Assembly: GCF_023656415.1 (NCBI RefSeq) | Contig: NZ_JAMOIL010000009.1 | Location: 124,001 to 188,000, forward strand | DNA from: Nocardioides bruguierae | Lineage (GTDB): Bacteria > Actinomycetota > Actinomycetes > Propionibacteriales > Nocardioidaceae | DNA: 64,000 bases | Direction of reading: 5' to 3' | Part shown: positions 25,763 through 34,338 of the stretch, in pieces | How the letters are laid out: the number at the start of each line of letters is the position of its first letter | Position numbering within the stretch: position 1 is the stretch's first letter | The notes under the pieces: model-generated | Database searches by the model: none | What the model was told of the DNA's origin: nothing | What the model saw: the letters and a program-made list of their open reading frames with translations, nothing else | Program-made: the position numbers and the translations under genes

Positions 25763-26722
25763 CTACTTGGCGGTAACTTCCCTGTCGCCTCCCGGCGGGG
25801 GAGCGACGGGCTGCGCGCGCGGCTCCACCCGGGCCAGCCCGGCCACGGCCAGCAGCACCAGCACGGTGCCCGCCCAGCCGGCCGGGCCCAGCCGCTCGCC
25901 GAGCAGCAGGGCGGCCGCCACCGCGGCGGTCACGGGCTCGAGCAGGGTCGCGACCACGGCCGCCGACCCCGTCGTCGTCCGCAGGCCCGCGTAGAGCAGG
26001 GCGTAGGACAGCGCCATGGTGAACACGCCCAGGTAGACCAGCAGCGCGAGGGCGCCCGGGTCGCCGGTCAGGTGCGGGCCCGGCGTCAGCAGCGCCACGG
26101 GCACGAGGACGACGGCACCGATCCCGGTCGTCGCGGTGGTCAGCGGCAGCGGCGCGGCGGCCCCGGCCAGCAGGCCAGCGCGGTCGGTGGCGAACGCGTA
26201 GGCCGCGCCCGCGGCCAGCGCCAGCAGCACCCCCAGGACCCGCGCGCCGCCCTCGGTAGCCGCGGCGCCGTGCCCGGTCGCGGAGACGAGCAGCAGGCCC
26301 ACCAGCGCCACCGTCACCGTGCCCACCGCCCAGCGGTCGGGCGGACGCCGGTGCCGGACCGCCTCGACCACCGTGAGCAGCACGGGAGCCAGCCCGAGGC
26401 TGATCACCGTGGCCACCGAGACCCCGGCGAGCACGACGGCCGCGAAGTAGAGCGTCTGGTAGAGCGTCGTGGAGAGTCCCACGAGTGCCACCGCGCCCGG
26501 CCGCTCCCGCAGCAGGCGCAACAGCTGACCACCCTGGCGCACCGCCACCACCGCGACCAGCAGGACGAGGGCCGCCAGCGCGAGCCGCCAGGCGCTGGCG
26601 GTCACCACGTTCATCGGCGCCCGCTCACGCACGAGCGTCACGGTGAGGCCGCCGGTGCCCCACAGCACGCCGGCGAGGCAGACCTGCACGAGGCCGGCCG
26701 AGGACCGGGGCGGGGAGCTCAC
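25763..26722 (-). CDS. EamA/DMT-family transporter
   Basis: A 319-residue ten-helix drug/metabolite-superfamily exporter with the duplicated EamA fold. The first half begins GLVQVCLAGVLWGTGG and the second begins RVLGVLLALAAGAAYAFATD. LLEPVTAAVAAALLLGE near the end is the classical EamA signature. The GTG start overlaps the stop of the IclR regulator upstream by 4 nt (GTGA), so the two are co-translated and the IclR protein probably controls it. Substrate unknown; amino acids or related metabolites are common for the family. Confidence 0.9.
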   Translation of the reverse strand: MSSPPRSSAGLVQVCLAGVLWGTGGLTVTLVRERAPMNVVTASAWRLALAALVLLVAVVAVRQGGQLLRLLRERPGAVALVGLSTTLYQTLYFAAVVLAGVSVATVISLGLAPVLLTVVEAVRHRRPPDRWAVGTVTVALVGLLLVSATGHGAAATEGGARVLGVLLALAAGAAYAFATDRAGLLAGAAAPLPLTTATTGIGAVVLVPVALLTPGPHLTGDPGALALLVYLGVFTMALSYALLYAGLRTTTGSAAVVATLLEPVTAAVAAALLLGERLGPAGWAGTVLVLLAVAGLARVEPRAQPVAPPPGGDREVTAK

Positions 26723-27492
26723 CCGGGCAGTATCGGGGTCGGCGGACGGCCCCCGAGCCGACGGGTCAGCAGGTGGGCGGTCCGCAGCACGCCGGCGGCC
26801 AGGTCGGCCGCCGACTCCTCGCCGGCCGGGTAGGTCAGCGCGATGGCGGCCACCGGGAGGCCGTTGTGGTCCAGCACGGACGCGGCGACGCCGGCGAGCC
26901 CGGCGGTCACCTCGCCCTCCTCCTCGGCCCAGCCGCGGGCGCGGGTGTCGGTCAGCAGCGCCCGCAGCGCGCCGGGGGAGGCGGGACCCGAGCCGGTGCG
27001 GTCCACGAAGGCGTCGCGGTCGGGGTAGAGCGCCCGCACCTGCGCGGCCGGCAGCGCCGCGAGCAGCGCGCGGCCGGAGGCCGGCAGGTGTGCCGGCAGC
27101 CGGACGCCCACGTCGGTGACCAGCGGCGGGCGCCCCGGCGCGCGCTCCTCCAGCAGGTACAGCACGTCCCGCCCGTGCAGCACCGCGAGGTGCGCGCTCT
27201 GCCCGGTCTCGTCCACGAGGGCGGCCAGCGGTCGCCGGGCGATCCGCTGGAGCGGCTCCTGCCGGGTGTAGCCGCTGCCGACCTCGAAGGCGGCCACGCC
27301 GAGGCCCCAGCGGTGCTCGTCGGCCAGGTGGGTCACGAAGCCCTCGTCGGCCATGGCGGTGAGCAGGTGGTACGCGGACGACCGCGGCAGGTCGCACGCC
27401 CGGGCGATGTCGGCCAGCGGCACCGGCGCGGGGCGGGTGGCCAGGTAGCGCAGGACCCGCAGCGTCCGGGTGGCAGCGGGGACCTGGGGCAC
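26719..27492 (-). CDS. IclR-family transcriptional regulator
   Basis: A 257-residue regulator with an N-terminal winged helix (TRTLRVLRYLATRPAPVPLADIARACDLPRSSAYHLL) and the C-terminal IclR effector domain (GQSAHLAVLHGRDVLYLLE, LPASGRALLAALP, GVAASVLDHNGLPVAAIALT). It heads a two-gene unit with the EamA exporter, overlapping by 4 nt. The effector is unknown; IclR proteins often sense aromatic or small organic acids. Confidence 0.93.
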   Translation of the reverse strand: MPQVPAATRTLRVLRYLATRPAPVPLADIARACDLPRSSAYHLLTAMADEGFVTHLADEHRWGLGVAAFEVGSGYTRQEPLQRIARRPLAALVDETGQSAHLAVLHGRDVLYLLEERAPGRPPLVTDVGVRLPAHLPASGRALLAALPAAQVRALYPDRDAFVDRTGSGPASPGALRALLTDTRARGWAEEEGEVTAGLAGVAASVLDHNGLPVAAIALTYPAGEESAADLAAGVLRTAHLLTRRLGGRPPTPILPG

Positions 27493-27534
27493 GCGGTCAG
27501 TCTGCCCGAGAGGGCGGGGAGGTCCGGACAGGCG

Positions 27535-27570
27535 CAGGCCCGGTCCCCGGGGGGTGGGGGACCGGGCCTG
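27535..27570 (-). terminator. Terminator of the choice-of-anchor P gene
   Basis: Perfect 14-bp arms CAGGCCCGGTCCCC / GGGGACCGGGCCTG around an 8-nt G-rich loop, 63 bp beyond the stop codon at 27634. Confidence 0.85.
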
Positions 27571-27633
27571 CTGGGAGACCGCGAACCGGCGGAAAGGGGG
27601 GGATGGAGCCGGTTCGACGGTGGAGGTGGTGCG

Positions 27634-28941
27634 TCAGTCGACGATGGCCAGGCGGGAGAAGCCCAGGTCGACCACGGAGTCGATGTCCGTGCCGTCGAGC
27701 AGCGTGAGCCGCAGCGGCACCAGGCGGATGCCTCCGGGGTAGCGCTTGACGACGTTGGTCTGGATCTTCAGCAGACCACCGGGGATCTCGACGACCTGGT
27801 TGTTCAGGTCCTCGGGGGCCATCTGCTCACCGTCCATCGAGAAGCCGATGACCTGGGTGCTGGCGTTGCGCTTGAGCGTGCCGTCGGCGAGACGGGCGAC
27901 CCGGACGGCGCCCTTGATGGCGTCGACGGTGATCGGGCCGAGGGTGAGGTCGGCGATCTGGCTGCGCTCGATGCCGGCGGTCTTGCGGCGGCTCTGGTCA
28001 CCGCGCTGCCAGACCTTCGCGGCGCCGACGTCGAGGCCCTGGGCCTGGAGCATCCCGGTGGTGTCGGCGGCGGCGTTGCTCTGGGCCTCGCCCTCGGTGC
28101 CGGCGCACGGCATCACCTGGTTGACGGCTCGGCCGACCTGGAGCAGGTCGCCCAGGACGTTGGCCTTGACCGCGGCCGCGGAGCCCTCGAAGACGCCGTT
28201 GATGACGCCGCGGTCCATCTGGGCGGTGGTGCGCCCGACGAAGACCTTGGTGCCCGTGGGGATCACGGTGATCTTCGCGGCCACGGAGTAGGCGTAGGCA
28301 CCGCGCTTGCTCTGCTTGGTGACGTTGCGGCCGAGCTCGATGGTCGCCAGGCCCGGGATGGTGATGGGGGTGTCGGCGTCGGGGATCTCGATCTCGACCG
28401 GGTCGCCCAGGGCGGGGGTCAGGACGATCCGGCCGATCTGGTTGTCGGTGATGGCCCGGAAGCCGTCGGGGCCGTGCTGGGCGGTCGCGGTGGAGCGCAG
28501 GCCCTGGATGGAGAGCGTGCCCAGCTCGGTCTGGGCGAGCACCACCTCGGCGACGCGCTCGCGGGAGACCGTGGCGACGATGCCCTTCTTGGGCTTGCGC
28601 AGGGTGCGGCTGTGGGAGGCGACGCCGCGCACGGTGGCGACGTCCTCGGGCAGCTCGGCCTCGGCGACGAAGTTGCGGTTGCCGACACCGGCCATCGAGG
28701 TGCAGGACACGACGCTGCGTCCGGTCTTCTGGGAGTCGGCGGGGATCTGGTCGCCGATGACCGTGGTGCCGAAGCCCTTGGCCTTCATGGCGAACGGGGT
28801 GGGGGTGCCTTCGTCGTCCACGCGAGCCTGAGCGGACGTCGGAGCCAGGGCCAGCGTGGCGCCCAGGGCGGCAGAGGCGACCCCTGCGACGACGGTGCTG
28901 AGACGGACGGGCCGACGGGCGGTCATGTGATGGGGGGACAT
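27634..28941 (-). CDS. Secreted choice-of-anchor P family protein
   Basis: A 435-residue exported protein. The signal peptide runs from the basic start TARRPVRLST through VVAGVASAALGATLALAP to a cleavage region near SAQARVDD. The mature part is strand-rich with repeated V/T-rich segments, as in choice-of-anchor P proteins of actinobacterial surfaces; VVSCTSMAGVGN is a family mark. Only two Cys residues are evident in the mature protein (SCTSM and MPCAG), possibly a disulfide. ATG 28941 is set by GAGGAGAG. The upstream 145 bp is AT-richer than its surroundings and contains TAACT-GAG-AGTTA. Confidence 0.8.
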   Translation of the reverse strand: MSPHHMTARRPVRLSTVVAGVASAALGATLALAPTSAQARVDDEGTPTPFAMKAKGFGTTVIGDQIPADSQKTGRSVVSCTSMAGVGNRNFVAEAELPEDVATVRGVASHSRTLRKPKKGIVATVSRERVAEVVLAQTELGTLSIQGLRSTATAQHGPDGFRAITDNQIGRIVLTPALGDPVEIEIPDADTPITIPGLATIELGRNVTKQSKRGAYAYSVAAKITVIPTGTKVFVGRTTAQMDRGVINGVFEGSAAAVKANVLGDLLQVGRAVNQVMPCAGTEGEAQSNAAADTTGMLQAQGLDVGAAKVWQRGDQSRRKTAGIERSQIADLTLGPITVDAIKGAVRVARLADGTLKRNASTQVIGFSMDGEQMAPEDLNNQVVEIPGGLLKIQTNVVKRYPGGIRLVPLRLTLLDGTDIDSVVDLGFSRLAIVD

Positions 28942-29086
28942 GAGCTCTCCTCGGTTGGGGTTCCCCGGGCCCCCCTCCCAGGAGGGAGAAGCCACGGTCG
29001 CGGCTCCCCCACTGGAAGGCCCAACGGCAGATTTAACTGAGAGTTACGCCATGTCGGTAAAGAACTTTTGCCCGGTCCGTACCGGT

Positions 29087-29518
29087 TCAGCGTGGGCTGT
29101 CGAGGATCAGCGTGATCGGGCCGTCGTTCACGGACGCCACCTGCATGTCCGCGCCGAAGCGTCCGCGCTCCACGTGGGCGCCCAGGTCGGCCAGTGCCGT
29201 GCAGAAGGCCTCGTAGAGGGGCTCGCTGACCGGGCCGGGGGCGGCGGCGCCCCACGACGGACGGCGACCCTTGCGGGCGTCGCCGTAGAGGGTGAACTGG
29301 CTGACCACCAGCACCGGGGCGCCCAGGTCGGCCGCGGAGCGCTCCTCGCGCATCAGCCGCAGCTCCCAGACCTTGCGCGCCAGCCACGCCACGTCCGCCT
29401 CGCCGTCGTCGTGGGTGACGCCCAGGTAGACCAGCAGGCCCGGCTCGTCGGTGCGCCCGACCACCTCGTCGGCCACGGTCACGGAGGCGGAGAGGGTGCG
29501 CTGGACGACGGCTCGCAT
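29087..29518 (-). CDS. dtd: D-aminoacyl-tRNA deacylase (DTD)
   Basis: A 143-residue dimeric proofreading enzyme that removes D-amino acids (and glycine mischarged on tRNA-Ala) from tRNA. Motifs: [32 protein letters not shown] with the SQFTLY active-site block, and [12 protein letters not shown] with the GP cross-subunit motif near the end. ATG 29518 is preceded six bases upstream by CAGGAT, a leaderless-type pattern. It is divergent from a 105-residue protein whose start lies 57 bp away. Confidence 0.96.
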   Translation of the reverse strand: MRAVVQRTLSASVTVADEVVGRTDEPGLLVYLGVTHDDGEADVAWLARKVWELRLMREERSAADLGAPVLVVSQFTLYGDARKGRRPSWGAAAPGPVSEPLYEAFCTALADLGAHVERGRFGADMQVASVNDGPITLILDSPR

Positions 29519-29575
29519 GCCGTCATCCTGCCGGGCCGGGCGTCCGCGGCCGGTGGCGGGCCTACCGTGGTCGGC

Positions 29576-29893
29576 GTGCCCGCGCCGACGCCCGTCTCCG
29601 ACCTGCTCGCCCGGCTGCCGCTGGGCTGGAGCGAGGTGCGTTACCGGGGCCGGCGCTGGTCGGTCACCCGCAGCGTGCAGGTCGGTGGCCGCTCGCAGAA
29701 GGTGCTGGCCCACGAGCTGGGTGGCACGGGCCTGGTGAGCGCCAACGTGTACGTGCCGGACGACGGCGTCGAGCGGTTCCGCCCGTGCGAGATGCCCGCC
29801 GAGGAGGTCGTGGCGTTCCTCGAGGGCTGGGTGCCGGTGGCGGCTCCGTCGGCAGGGGGGATGACCGGCGGAGCCGCCGCCGATGTGACGTAG
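29576..29893 (+). CDS. Small conserved actinobacterial protein, 105 residues
   Basis: A 105-residue soluble protein beginning [21 protein letters not shown], with [10 protein letters not shown] and [20 protein letters not shown] recall this WSEV...GGT...SANVY...LRPCEMP pattern from small actinobacterial proteins often mislabelled as peptide methionine sulfoxide reductase; no MsrA/MsrB catalytic motif is visible. TACCGT seven bases before the GTG fits a leaderless start. Function unknown. Confidence 0.75.
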   Translation: MPAPTPVSDLLARLPLGWSEVRYRGRRWSVTRSVQVGGRSQKVLAHELGGTGLVSANVYVPDDGVERFRPCEMPAEEVVAFLEGWVPVAAPSAGGMTGGAAADVT

Positions 29894-29990
29894 TTCACCA
29901 CGCTCGGGTCGTGGTGGCCACACCGTCCCGCGGCGGCCTGCGGGCCGGTTCGGTCCGGCCGGGGGGTTGTCAGAGGCCCGCGGACGACGC

Positions 29991-31271
29991 TCAGGCGTCC
30001 CAGCCCGGGCCGCGGCGCTCCAGGAAGGCGGAGAGCGGGCCGGGCAGCTCCGCGGCGCGCTCGCCCCAGTCGTAGACCTCGGCGGTGCGGGCCGCGAGGT
30101 CGTGCAGGGTGCGGTGCTGGCGCTGCACCAGGCCGAGCAGCAGGCCGATCCCCAGCCCCAGGGTGCTGACCGGCAGCACCAGGGTGCGCACCAGGGCGCC
30201 GCGGACGGTGAGCACGCCGCCGTCCGCCGCCACCACGCGCAGGCCCACGAGCGCCTTGCCCGGGGTGCGCCCCGCGACCGCGAGGCTGGTGAACAGGTAG
30301 ACCGCGCCCCACAGCAGCAGGGCCGTCACCGCCACCGGGGAGCGGGTCTGGGCGTCGCCGAGGGTGTCCCCGAGCGAGATCCCGAGGAAGACCTGGGTGA
30401 GGAACCCGATGCCCGCCACGCCGAGGGTGTAGGACGTGGTCACGGCGGCCACGTCGAGCCCGGCGGCCAGCAGCCGGCTCAGCGGCCCGGCGTAGTGGCC
30501 GGTCACCGAGCGCCGGCGACCGGGTCGCTGCGCCTCGTCCACCCCGTCCTCCCCGTCGAGCAGGAGGGGCGGGCCCGCAGGGGCCGACCCGGGCTCGCGC
30601 CGCAGCGCACCGTCGACGACCCGGTCCACGATCACGTCGAGGGCCACCACCTGGCGCCGCGCGAGGTCGATCGCGGAGCCGGCGAGGTGCTGGGTGCTGT
30701 CGGCGATGAGGTCGGGGACGCCGGAGCGGCGCACCGCGGCCTCGAGGTCGACGCGCTCGAGCACCGCGTTGAGGTCCACCCGCTCCAGCAGCAGGTTCGG
30801 GTCCACGCGGGCGAGGATCGCCGCGACGTCCACGCGGGCCACCAGGGCGTCGACGTCGACCCGGGCCAGCACGTCGTCGAGGTCGACGTCGGCCAGCACC
30901 GCGTCCAGGTCGACGCTGCGCACCAGGGCCGTGGCATCCACGCGCTTGAGCAGCCGGTCGGGGTCGACGCGGTCGAGCAGGGCGTCGGGCTCGACCCGGT
31001 CCAGCAGCCGGTTCGGGTCCACCCGGTCGAGCAGCCGGTTCGGGTCGACGCGGTCCAGGAGGAGGTCCGGGTCGACGCGGTCCAGCAGCGCGTTCACGTC
31101 CACCCGGTCGAGCAGGGCGTCGACGTCGACCCGGTCGAGCAGCAGGTCGGGGTCGATCTGCTCCAGCACGAGGTTGGGGTCGACCACGCTGACCACGCGC
31201 TCGGTGACGCCGCCGGTCAGCCGGTGCAGGAAGCCGGCCCTACCGGCGTCCTCCGAGCCCGGGGCTGCCAT
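29991..31271 (-). CDS. RDD-family membrane protein with 17 nonapeptide repeats
   Basis: A 426-residue protein. Residues 30-182 are 17 consecutive nine-residue units with consensus VDPNxLLDR, from VDPNLVLEQ to VDLEAAVRR, without insertions. A helical region follows ([19 protein letters not shown]), then an acidic linker, then an RDD domain: [16 protein letters not shown] with the Arg-Asp pair, [16 protein letters not shown], and [16 protein letters not shown]. Three to four membrane helices are expected. The array probably sits in the cytoplasm as a solenoid or coiled binding surface. ATG 31271 is chosen because the repeat region begins shortly after it; upstream frame belongs to the neighbouring lyase. 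Confidence 0.85.
   Translation of the reverse strand: MAAPGSEDAGRAGFLHRLTGGVTERVVSVVDPNLVLEQIDPDLLLDRVDVDALLDRVDVNALLDRVDPDLLLDRVDPNRLLDRVDPNRLLDRVEPDALLDRVDPDRLLKRVDATALVRSVDLDAVLADVDLDDVLARVDVDALVARVDVAAILARVDPNLLLERVDLNAVLERVDLEAAVRRSGVPDLIADSTQHLAGSAIDLARRQVVALDVIVDRVVDGALRREPGSAPAGPPLLLDGEDGVDEAQRPGRRRSVTGHYAGPLSRLLAAGLDVAAVTTSYTLGVAGIGFLTQVFLGISLGDTLGDAQTRSPVAVTALLLWGAVYLFTSLAVAGRTPGKALVGLRVVAADGGVLTVRGALVRTLVLPVSTLGLGIGLLLGLVQRQHRTLHDLAARTAEVYDWGERAAELPGPLSAFLERRGPGWDA
30726..31184 (-). repeat. 27-bp coding tandem repeat, 17 units
   Basis: Uninterrupted 27-bp units encoding VDxNxLLxR. Units 6 and 7 are identical at protein level (VDPNRLLDR twice); the units toward the C-terminal side drift to VDLDxVLAR. 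This suggests expansion from one end. Confidence 0.95.
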
Positions 31272-31309
31272 AACCCCGCACGGTAGCGCCTCGGCGGGGG
31301 CCGCGGGGG

Positions 31310-32176
31310 TCACTCGGCGAGCAGCCGCACCGCCTCGGCCACCGCCAGCGTGCGGCGGGCCGACTCGACGTGCAGGTTCTCCACCATCTTGCCCCGGTAG
31401 GTCACGACCCCGGAGCCGGCGCCGGCCTCGAACGCGGCGATCAGCCCCTCGGCGTCCTCGACGGCCTCGGGGGAGGGCGCGAACGTCTCGTTGGCGGGCG
31501 CCACCTGGCTGGGGTGGATGAGCGTCTTGCCGTCGAAGCCCATCTGCCGACCCTGCGCGCACTCGGCGAGGAACCCGGCCTCGTCCTTCGTGTCGTTGAA
31601 GACCCCGTCGAGGACCTGCACCCCGGCCTCGCGGGCGGCGAGCACGCTGAGGGAGAGGGCGGTCGTGAGCGGCGCCCGACCCGGCACGTGCTCGGCGTAG
31701 AGCTCCTTGACCAGGTCGTTGGTGCCGAGCACGAGGGCGGAGAGGCGGGGGGACGCGGAGGCGATCGCCCGCACGTCGAAGACCGCCGTGGGGGTCTCGA
31801 TCATCGCCCACAGGCGCGTGCGCTCGGGGGCCCCGGCGCGCTCCAGGGCGTCCACCAGGGCGAGCACCTCGGCGGCGCTGCTGACCTTGGGCACCACCAC
31901 GGCATCCGGGCCCGCGGCGGCGGCCGCCGCGAGGTCGGCCTCGTGCCAGGCCGTGCCGAGGCCGTTGACCCGGATGGTCACGGTGCGTCGCCCGTACTCG
32001 CCCGAGGCGGCCGCGGCGCAGACGGCCGCGCGGGCGTCCTCCTTGGCGTCGGGGGCGACGGCGTCCTCGAGGTCGAGGATGAGCCCGTCGCAGGCGAGGG
32101 TCTTCGCCTTCTCCAGCGCCCGGGCGTTGGAGCCGGGCATGTAGAGGACGCTGCGCAGCACGCTGATCTCGGTCAT
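31310..32176 (-). CDS. CitE/HpcH-family CoA-ester lyase
   Basis: A 288-residue TIM-barrel enzyme of the citrate-lyase-beta/malyl-CoA lyase family. Motifs: MPGSNARALEKA at the CoA-binding start, DGLILDLEDAVAPDAKEDAR, the metal-site glutamate in LWAMIETPTAVFDV, LVLGTNDLVKEL, and FDGKTLIHPSQVAPAN. It lies 2 bp after a longer lyase of the same superfamily. No citC/D/F genes are present, so it is not a citrate lyase subunit; malyl-CoA lyase, malyl-CoA thioesterase or citramalyl-CoA lyase activity is more likely. Confidence 0.88.
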   Translation of the reverse strand: MTEISVLRSVLYMPGSNARALEKAKTLACDGLILDLEDAVAPDAKEDARAAVCAAAASGEYGRRTVTIRVNGLGTAWHEADLAAAAAAGPDAVVVPKVSSAAEVLALVDALERAGAPERTRLWAMIETPTAVFDVRAIASASPRLSALVLGTNDLVKELYAEHVPGRAPLTTALSLSVLAAREAGVQVLDGVFNDTKDEAGFLAECAQGRQMGFDGKTLIHPSQVAPANETFAPSPEAVEDAEGLIAAFEAGAGSGVVTYRGKMVENLHVESARRTLAVAEAVRLLAE

Positions 32177-32178
32177 GC

Positions 32179-33285
32179 TCAGGCCTCCTGGCCGGTCTCG
32201 GAGCCGTCGGCGGGGATGGCGTCGTAGAGCGCCTTCAGGTCGGGATCGATCGCGGCCAGCTGCTCGGCCAGCTCGACCATCACCAGGCACTGCTTGAGGG
32301 AGGCGTCGTCCTCCATCTTGCCGTCGAGCATCACCGCTCCGGTGCCGTCGCCCATGGCGGCGACGACGCGGCGGGCGTGCGCGACGTCCTCGACGCTGGG
32401 GGAGAAGACCCGGTTCGCGATCGCGATCTGCTGGGGGTGCAGGCTCCAGGTGCCGACGCAGCCCAGCAGGAAGGCGTTGCGGAACTGGTCCTCGCAGGCC
32501 ACGACGTCGGCGATGTCGCCGAACGGGCCGTAGTAGGGGTAGATCCCGTGGGTCGCGCAGGCGTCGACCATGCGGGCGATCGTGTAGTGCCAGAGATCCT
32601 GCTGGAAGATCGAGCGCTCGCCGGTGACGTTCCCGCCGACCGGGTCCTGCCGCACCAGGTAGCCGGGGTGGCCGCCGCCGACGCGGGTGGTCTTCATCCG
32701 GCGGTCCGCGGCCAGGTCGGCCGGGCCGAGGGAGAGGCCCTGCATGCGCGGGGATGCCCCGCAGATCTCCTCCACGTTGGCGACGCCGCGGGCGGTCTCG
32801 AGGATGGCGTGCACCAGGATCGGCCGGGTCAGGCCCGCCTTCGCCTCGAGCTGGGCGAGCAGGCGGTCGACGTAGTGGATGTCCTCGGCGCCCTGCACCT
32901 TGGGCACCATCACGACGTCCAGCCGGTCGCCGATGGCGGGCACCAGCGTCAGCAGGTCGTCCAGCGCCCACGGGCTGTCGAGCGCGTTGATCCGCGTCCA
33001 CAGCTGGGTCGGGGAGTCCGGCCCGCCGAGCGTCGGGGTGTCCTGCGCGATCCGCACGAGGCCCTCGCGGGCGGCCAGCTTGTTGTCGGCCTTCACCGCG
33101 TCCTCGAGGTTGCCGAGCAGCACGTCGACGGTGCCGACCATCGCGGGCACCTTGGCCGCCATCTTGGCGTTGCTCGGGTCGAAGAAGTGGATGGCCCGGC
33201 TCGGGCGGGCGGGCACCTCGGGGGCCGGCGCGGGCGCGCCCACGGCGAGGGGGCGGAAGAAGTCCTTGGCGCTACGGTGCGACAT
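32179..33285 (-). CDS. HpcH/HpaI-type aldolase, L-malyl-CoA/beta-methylmalyl-CoA lyase-like
   Basis: A 368-residue member of the HpcH/CitE superfamily, longer than its neighbour. Seen: DVLLGNLEDAVKADNKLAAREGL, VVMVPKVQGAEDIHYVDRLL, the HAILETARGVANVEEI metal/substrate block, LSLGPADLAADRRMKTTR, and GTWSLHPQQIAIANRVF. Such a pair (a long lyase plus a short CitE-like partner) resembles the Mcl1/Mcl2 lyase and thioesterase pair of the ethylmalonyl-CoA and related glyoxylate-forming routes; that is inference. TACGTT eight bases before the ATG suggests a leaderless start. It leads the two-gene unit. Confidence 0.85.
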   Translation of the reverse strand: MSHRSAKDFFRPLAVGAPAPAPEVPARPSRAIHFFDPSNAKMAAKVPAMVGTVDVLLGNLEDAVKADNKLAAREGLVRIAQDTPTLGGPDSPTQLWTRINALDSPWALDDLLTLVPAIGDRLDVVMVPKVQGAEDIHYVDRLLAQLEAKAGLTRPILVHAILETARGVANVEEICGASPRMQGLSLGPADLAADRRMKTTRVGGGHPGYLVRQDPVGGNVTGERSIFQQDLWHYTIARMVDACATHGIYPYYGPFGDIADVVACEDQFRNAFLLGCVGTWSLHPQQIAIANRVFSPSVEDVAHARRVVAAMGDGTGAVMLDGKMEDDASLKQCLVMVELAEQLAAIDPDLKALYDAIPADGSETGQEA

Positions 33286-33372
33286 GGTTGCGGAACGTAG
33301 CAGCGGTCACACCCGGCCCCTATGACCTACCCGACACGCGCGTGCCTTGCCTCAGGCGCCGCCGGCTGACGC

Positions 33373-33948
33373 CTACGCCTGCCCACCGCGTCGGCGCCGC
33401 CACCAGCGGGGCCGGGACGACGGCGGGGTCGCCGCGCCCTCGCGGACGCGGGCCCGGGCCTCCTCCAGCCGCAGCGCCCGGCGCTGCGCCCACGCCTGCA
33501 CGGTGGCCTCCACGTCCCGCAGCTGCGTCACCAGCGGCGGCTGGTTGTCCTGCACCGTGTAGCGGGCTCGCAGCACCCGCTCGTTGAACTCCCCGACGAC
33601 CCGGCGGACCTCGGCCTCGACCGTCAGCCGGTCCAGCTCGCGGTCCAGCAGGGCGTCGTCCTTGCGCAGCTGCAGGCTGGGCGGCAGCACGCCGGTGATC
33701 TGCTCGCGCTCGACCAGCTTCTTCACCCACCAGTCGGGGTCGTGCTGCTCGCCGAGGTCCTCGATCGGCTTGCCGGCCCCGGGGAGGTCGTCGAAGTCGC
33801 CGCGCGCCATGGCGACGCGCAGCTGCTCGTCGACCCAGGAGGCCTGGTTGGCGATGCGGGCCGCGGCGGGGGACTCCTGGCTGCGCTTGCGCCGCTCCGC
33901 CTCGTCCCGGGCGCGCTGGATCTCGCTGTGCGGCTGCTGCTGGCTCAT
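33373..33948 (-). CDS. DUF1992 (DnaJ-C28-like) domain protein
   Basis: A 191-residue soluble protein. The DUF1992 core is clear: AAARIANQASWVDEQLRVAMARGDFDDLPGAGKPIEDL, with the GDFDDLPGAGKP signature, then DPDWWVKKLVEREQITGVLPPSLQLRKD. A helical segment (EVRRVVGEFNERVLRARY) follows and a basic tail ends in RPRWWRRRRGGQA. The family is related to the C-terminal region of eukaryotic DNAJC28, but no J-domain is present here. Function unknown. Confidence 0.88.
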   Translation of the reverse strand: MSQQQPHSEIQRARDEAERRKRSQESPAAARIANQASWVDEQLRVAMARGDFDDLPGAGKPIEDLGEQHDPDWWVKKLVEREQITGVLPPSLQLRKDDALLDRELDRLTVEAEVRRVVGEFNERVLRARYTVQDNQPPLVTQLRDVEATVQAWAQRRALRLEEARARVREGAATPPSSRPRWWRRRRGGQA

Positions 33949-33978
33949 GCGATCACCTCGCCCTCAGCCTACGAGCCG

Positions 33979-34338
33979 TCACCAGCCCCCGGACAGGAGA
34001 GCGCCGAGGTTCACGGTCCACAGCAGCCCGGCCAGCGCCAGCTGGGCGAGCGCCGTGGCCACCACGAGGCCGGTGCCCGTGCGGGGCGCCCGCCTCCGCA
34101 GCCACCACCCGAGGCCGGTCAGCGACCCGACGAGCAGCACGTCGGCCACGGCGATCACGACGGCGAGGTACAGCGCCAGCCCGTCGAGGCCCTCGGCGAG
34201 GGCGCCGATGACCGCCCACGGCACCAGGCCACCGGCGACCAGGAGGCTGGCGGCCAGGACGCAGCGGAACGGGCCGGTGCTGCGGCGGGGCGCGGGGCCG
34301 GTGGCGGCGTCGGCCGGCGGGGCGAGGGACGGGGTCAT
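33979..34338 (-). CDS. Hypothetical membrane protein, 119 residues
   Basis: Three predicted membrane helices: CVLAASLLVAGGLVPWAVIG, LYLAVVIAVADVLLVGSLTG and VVATALAQLALAGLLWTV. It overlaps the preceding gene by one base (TGATG), so the two small membrane proteins are co-translated. No recognised family. Confidence 0.7.
   Translation of the reverse strand: MTPSLAPPADAATGPAPRRSTGPFRCVLAASLLVAGGLVPWAVIGALAEGLDGLALYLAVVIAVADVLLVGSLTGLGWWLRRRAPRTGTGLVVATALAQLALAGLLWTVNLGALLSGGW

Noticed and set aside
21811..25776. A 1321-codon open frame on the plus strand opposite the Fe-S oxidoreductase
   Set aside because: Its translation is a low-complexity G/R/D/V string mirroring codon bias of the minus-strand gene, which has clear ferredoxin and CCG motifs; long antisense frames are expected at this GC content.
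30726..31184. The 27-bp repeats as a CRISPR array
   Set aside because: Units are contiguous without spacers and encode an uninterrupted nonapeptide.
31310..32176. Citrate lyase beta subunit (CitE) as the function of the shorter lyase
   Set aside because: No citC, citD, citF or citG genes are adjacent; stand-alone CitE-like proteins are usually malyl- or citramalyl-CoA enzymes.
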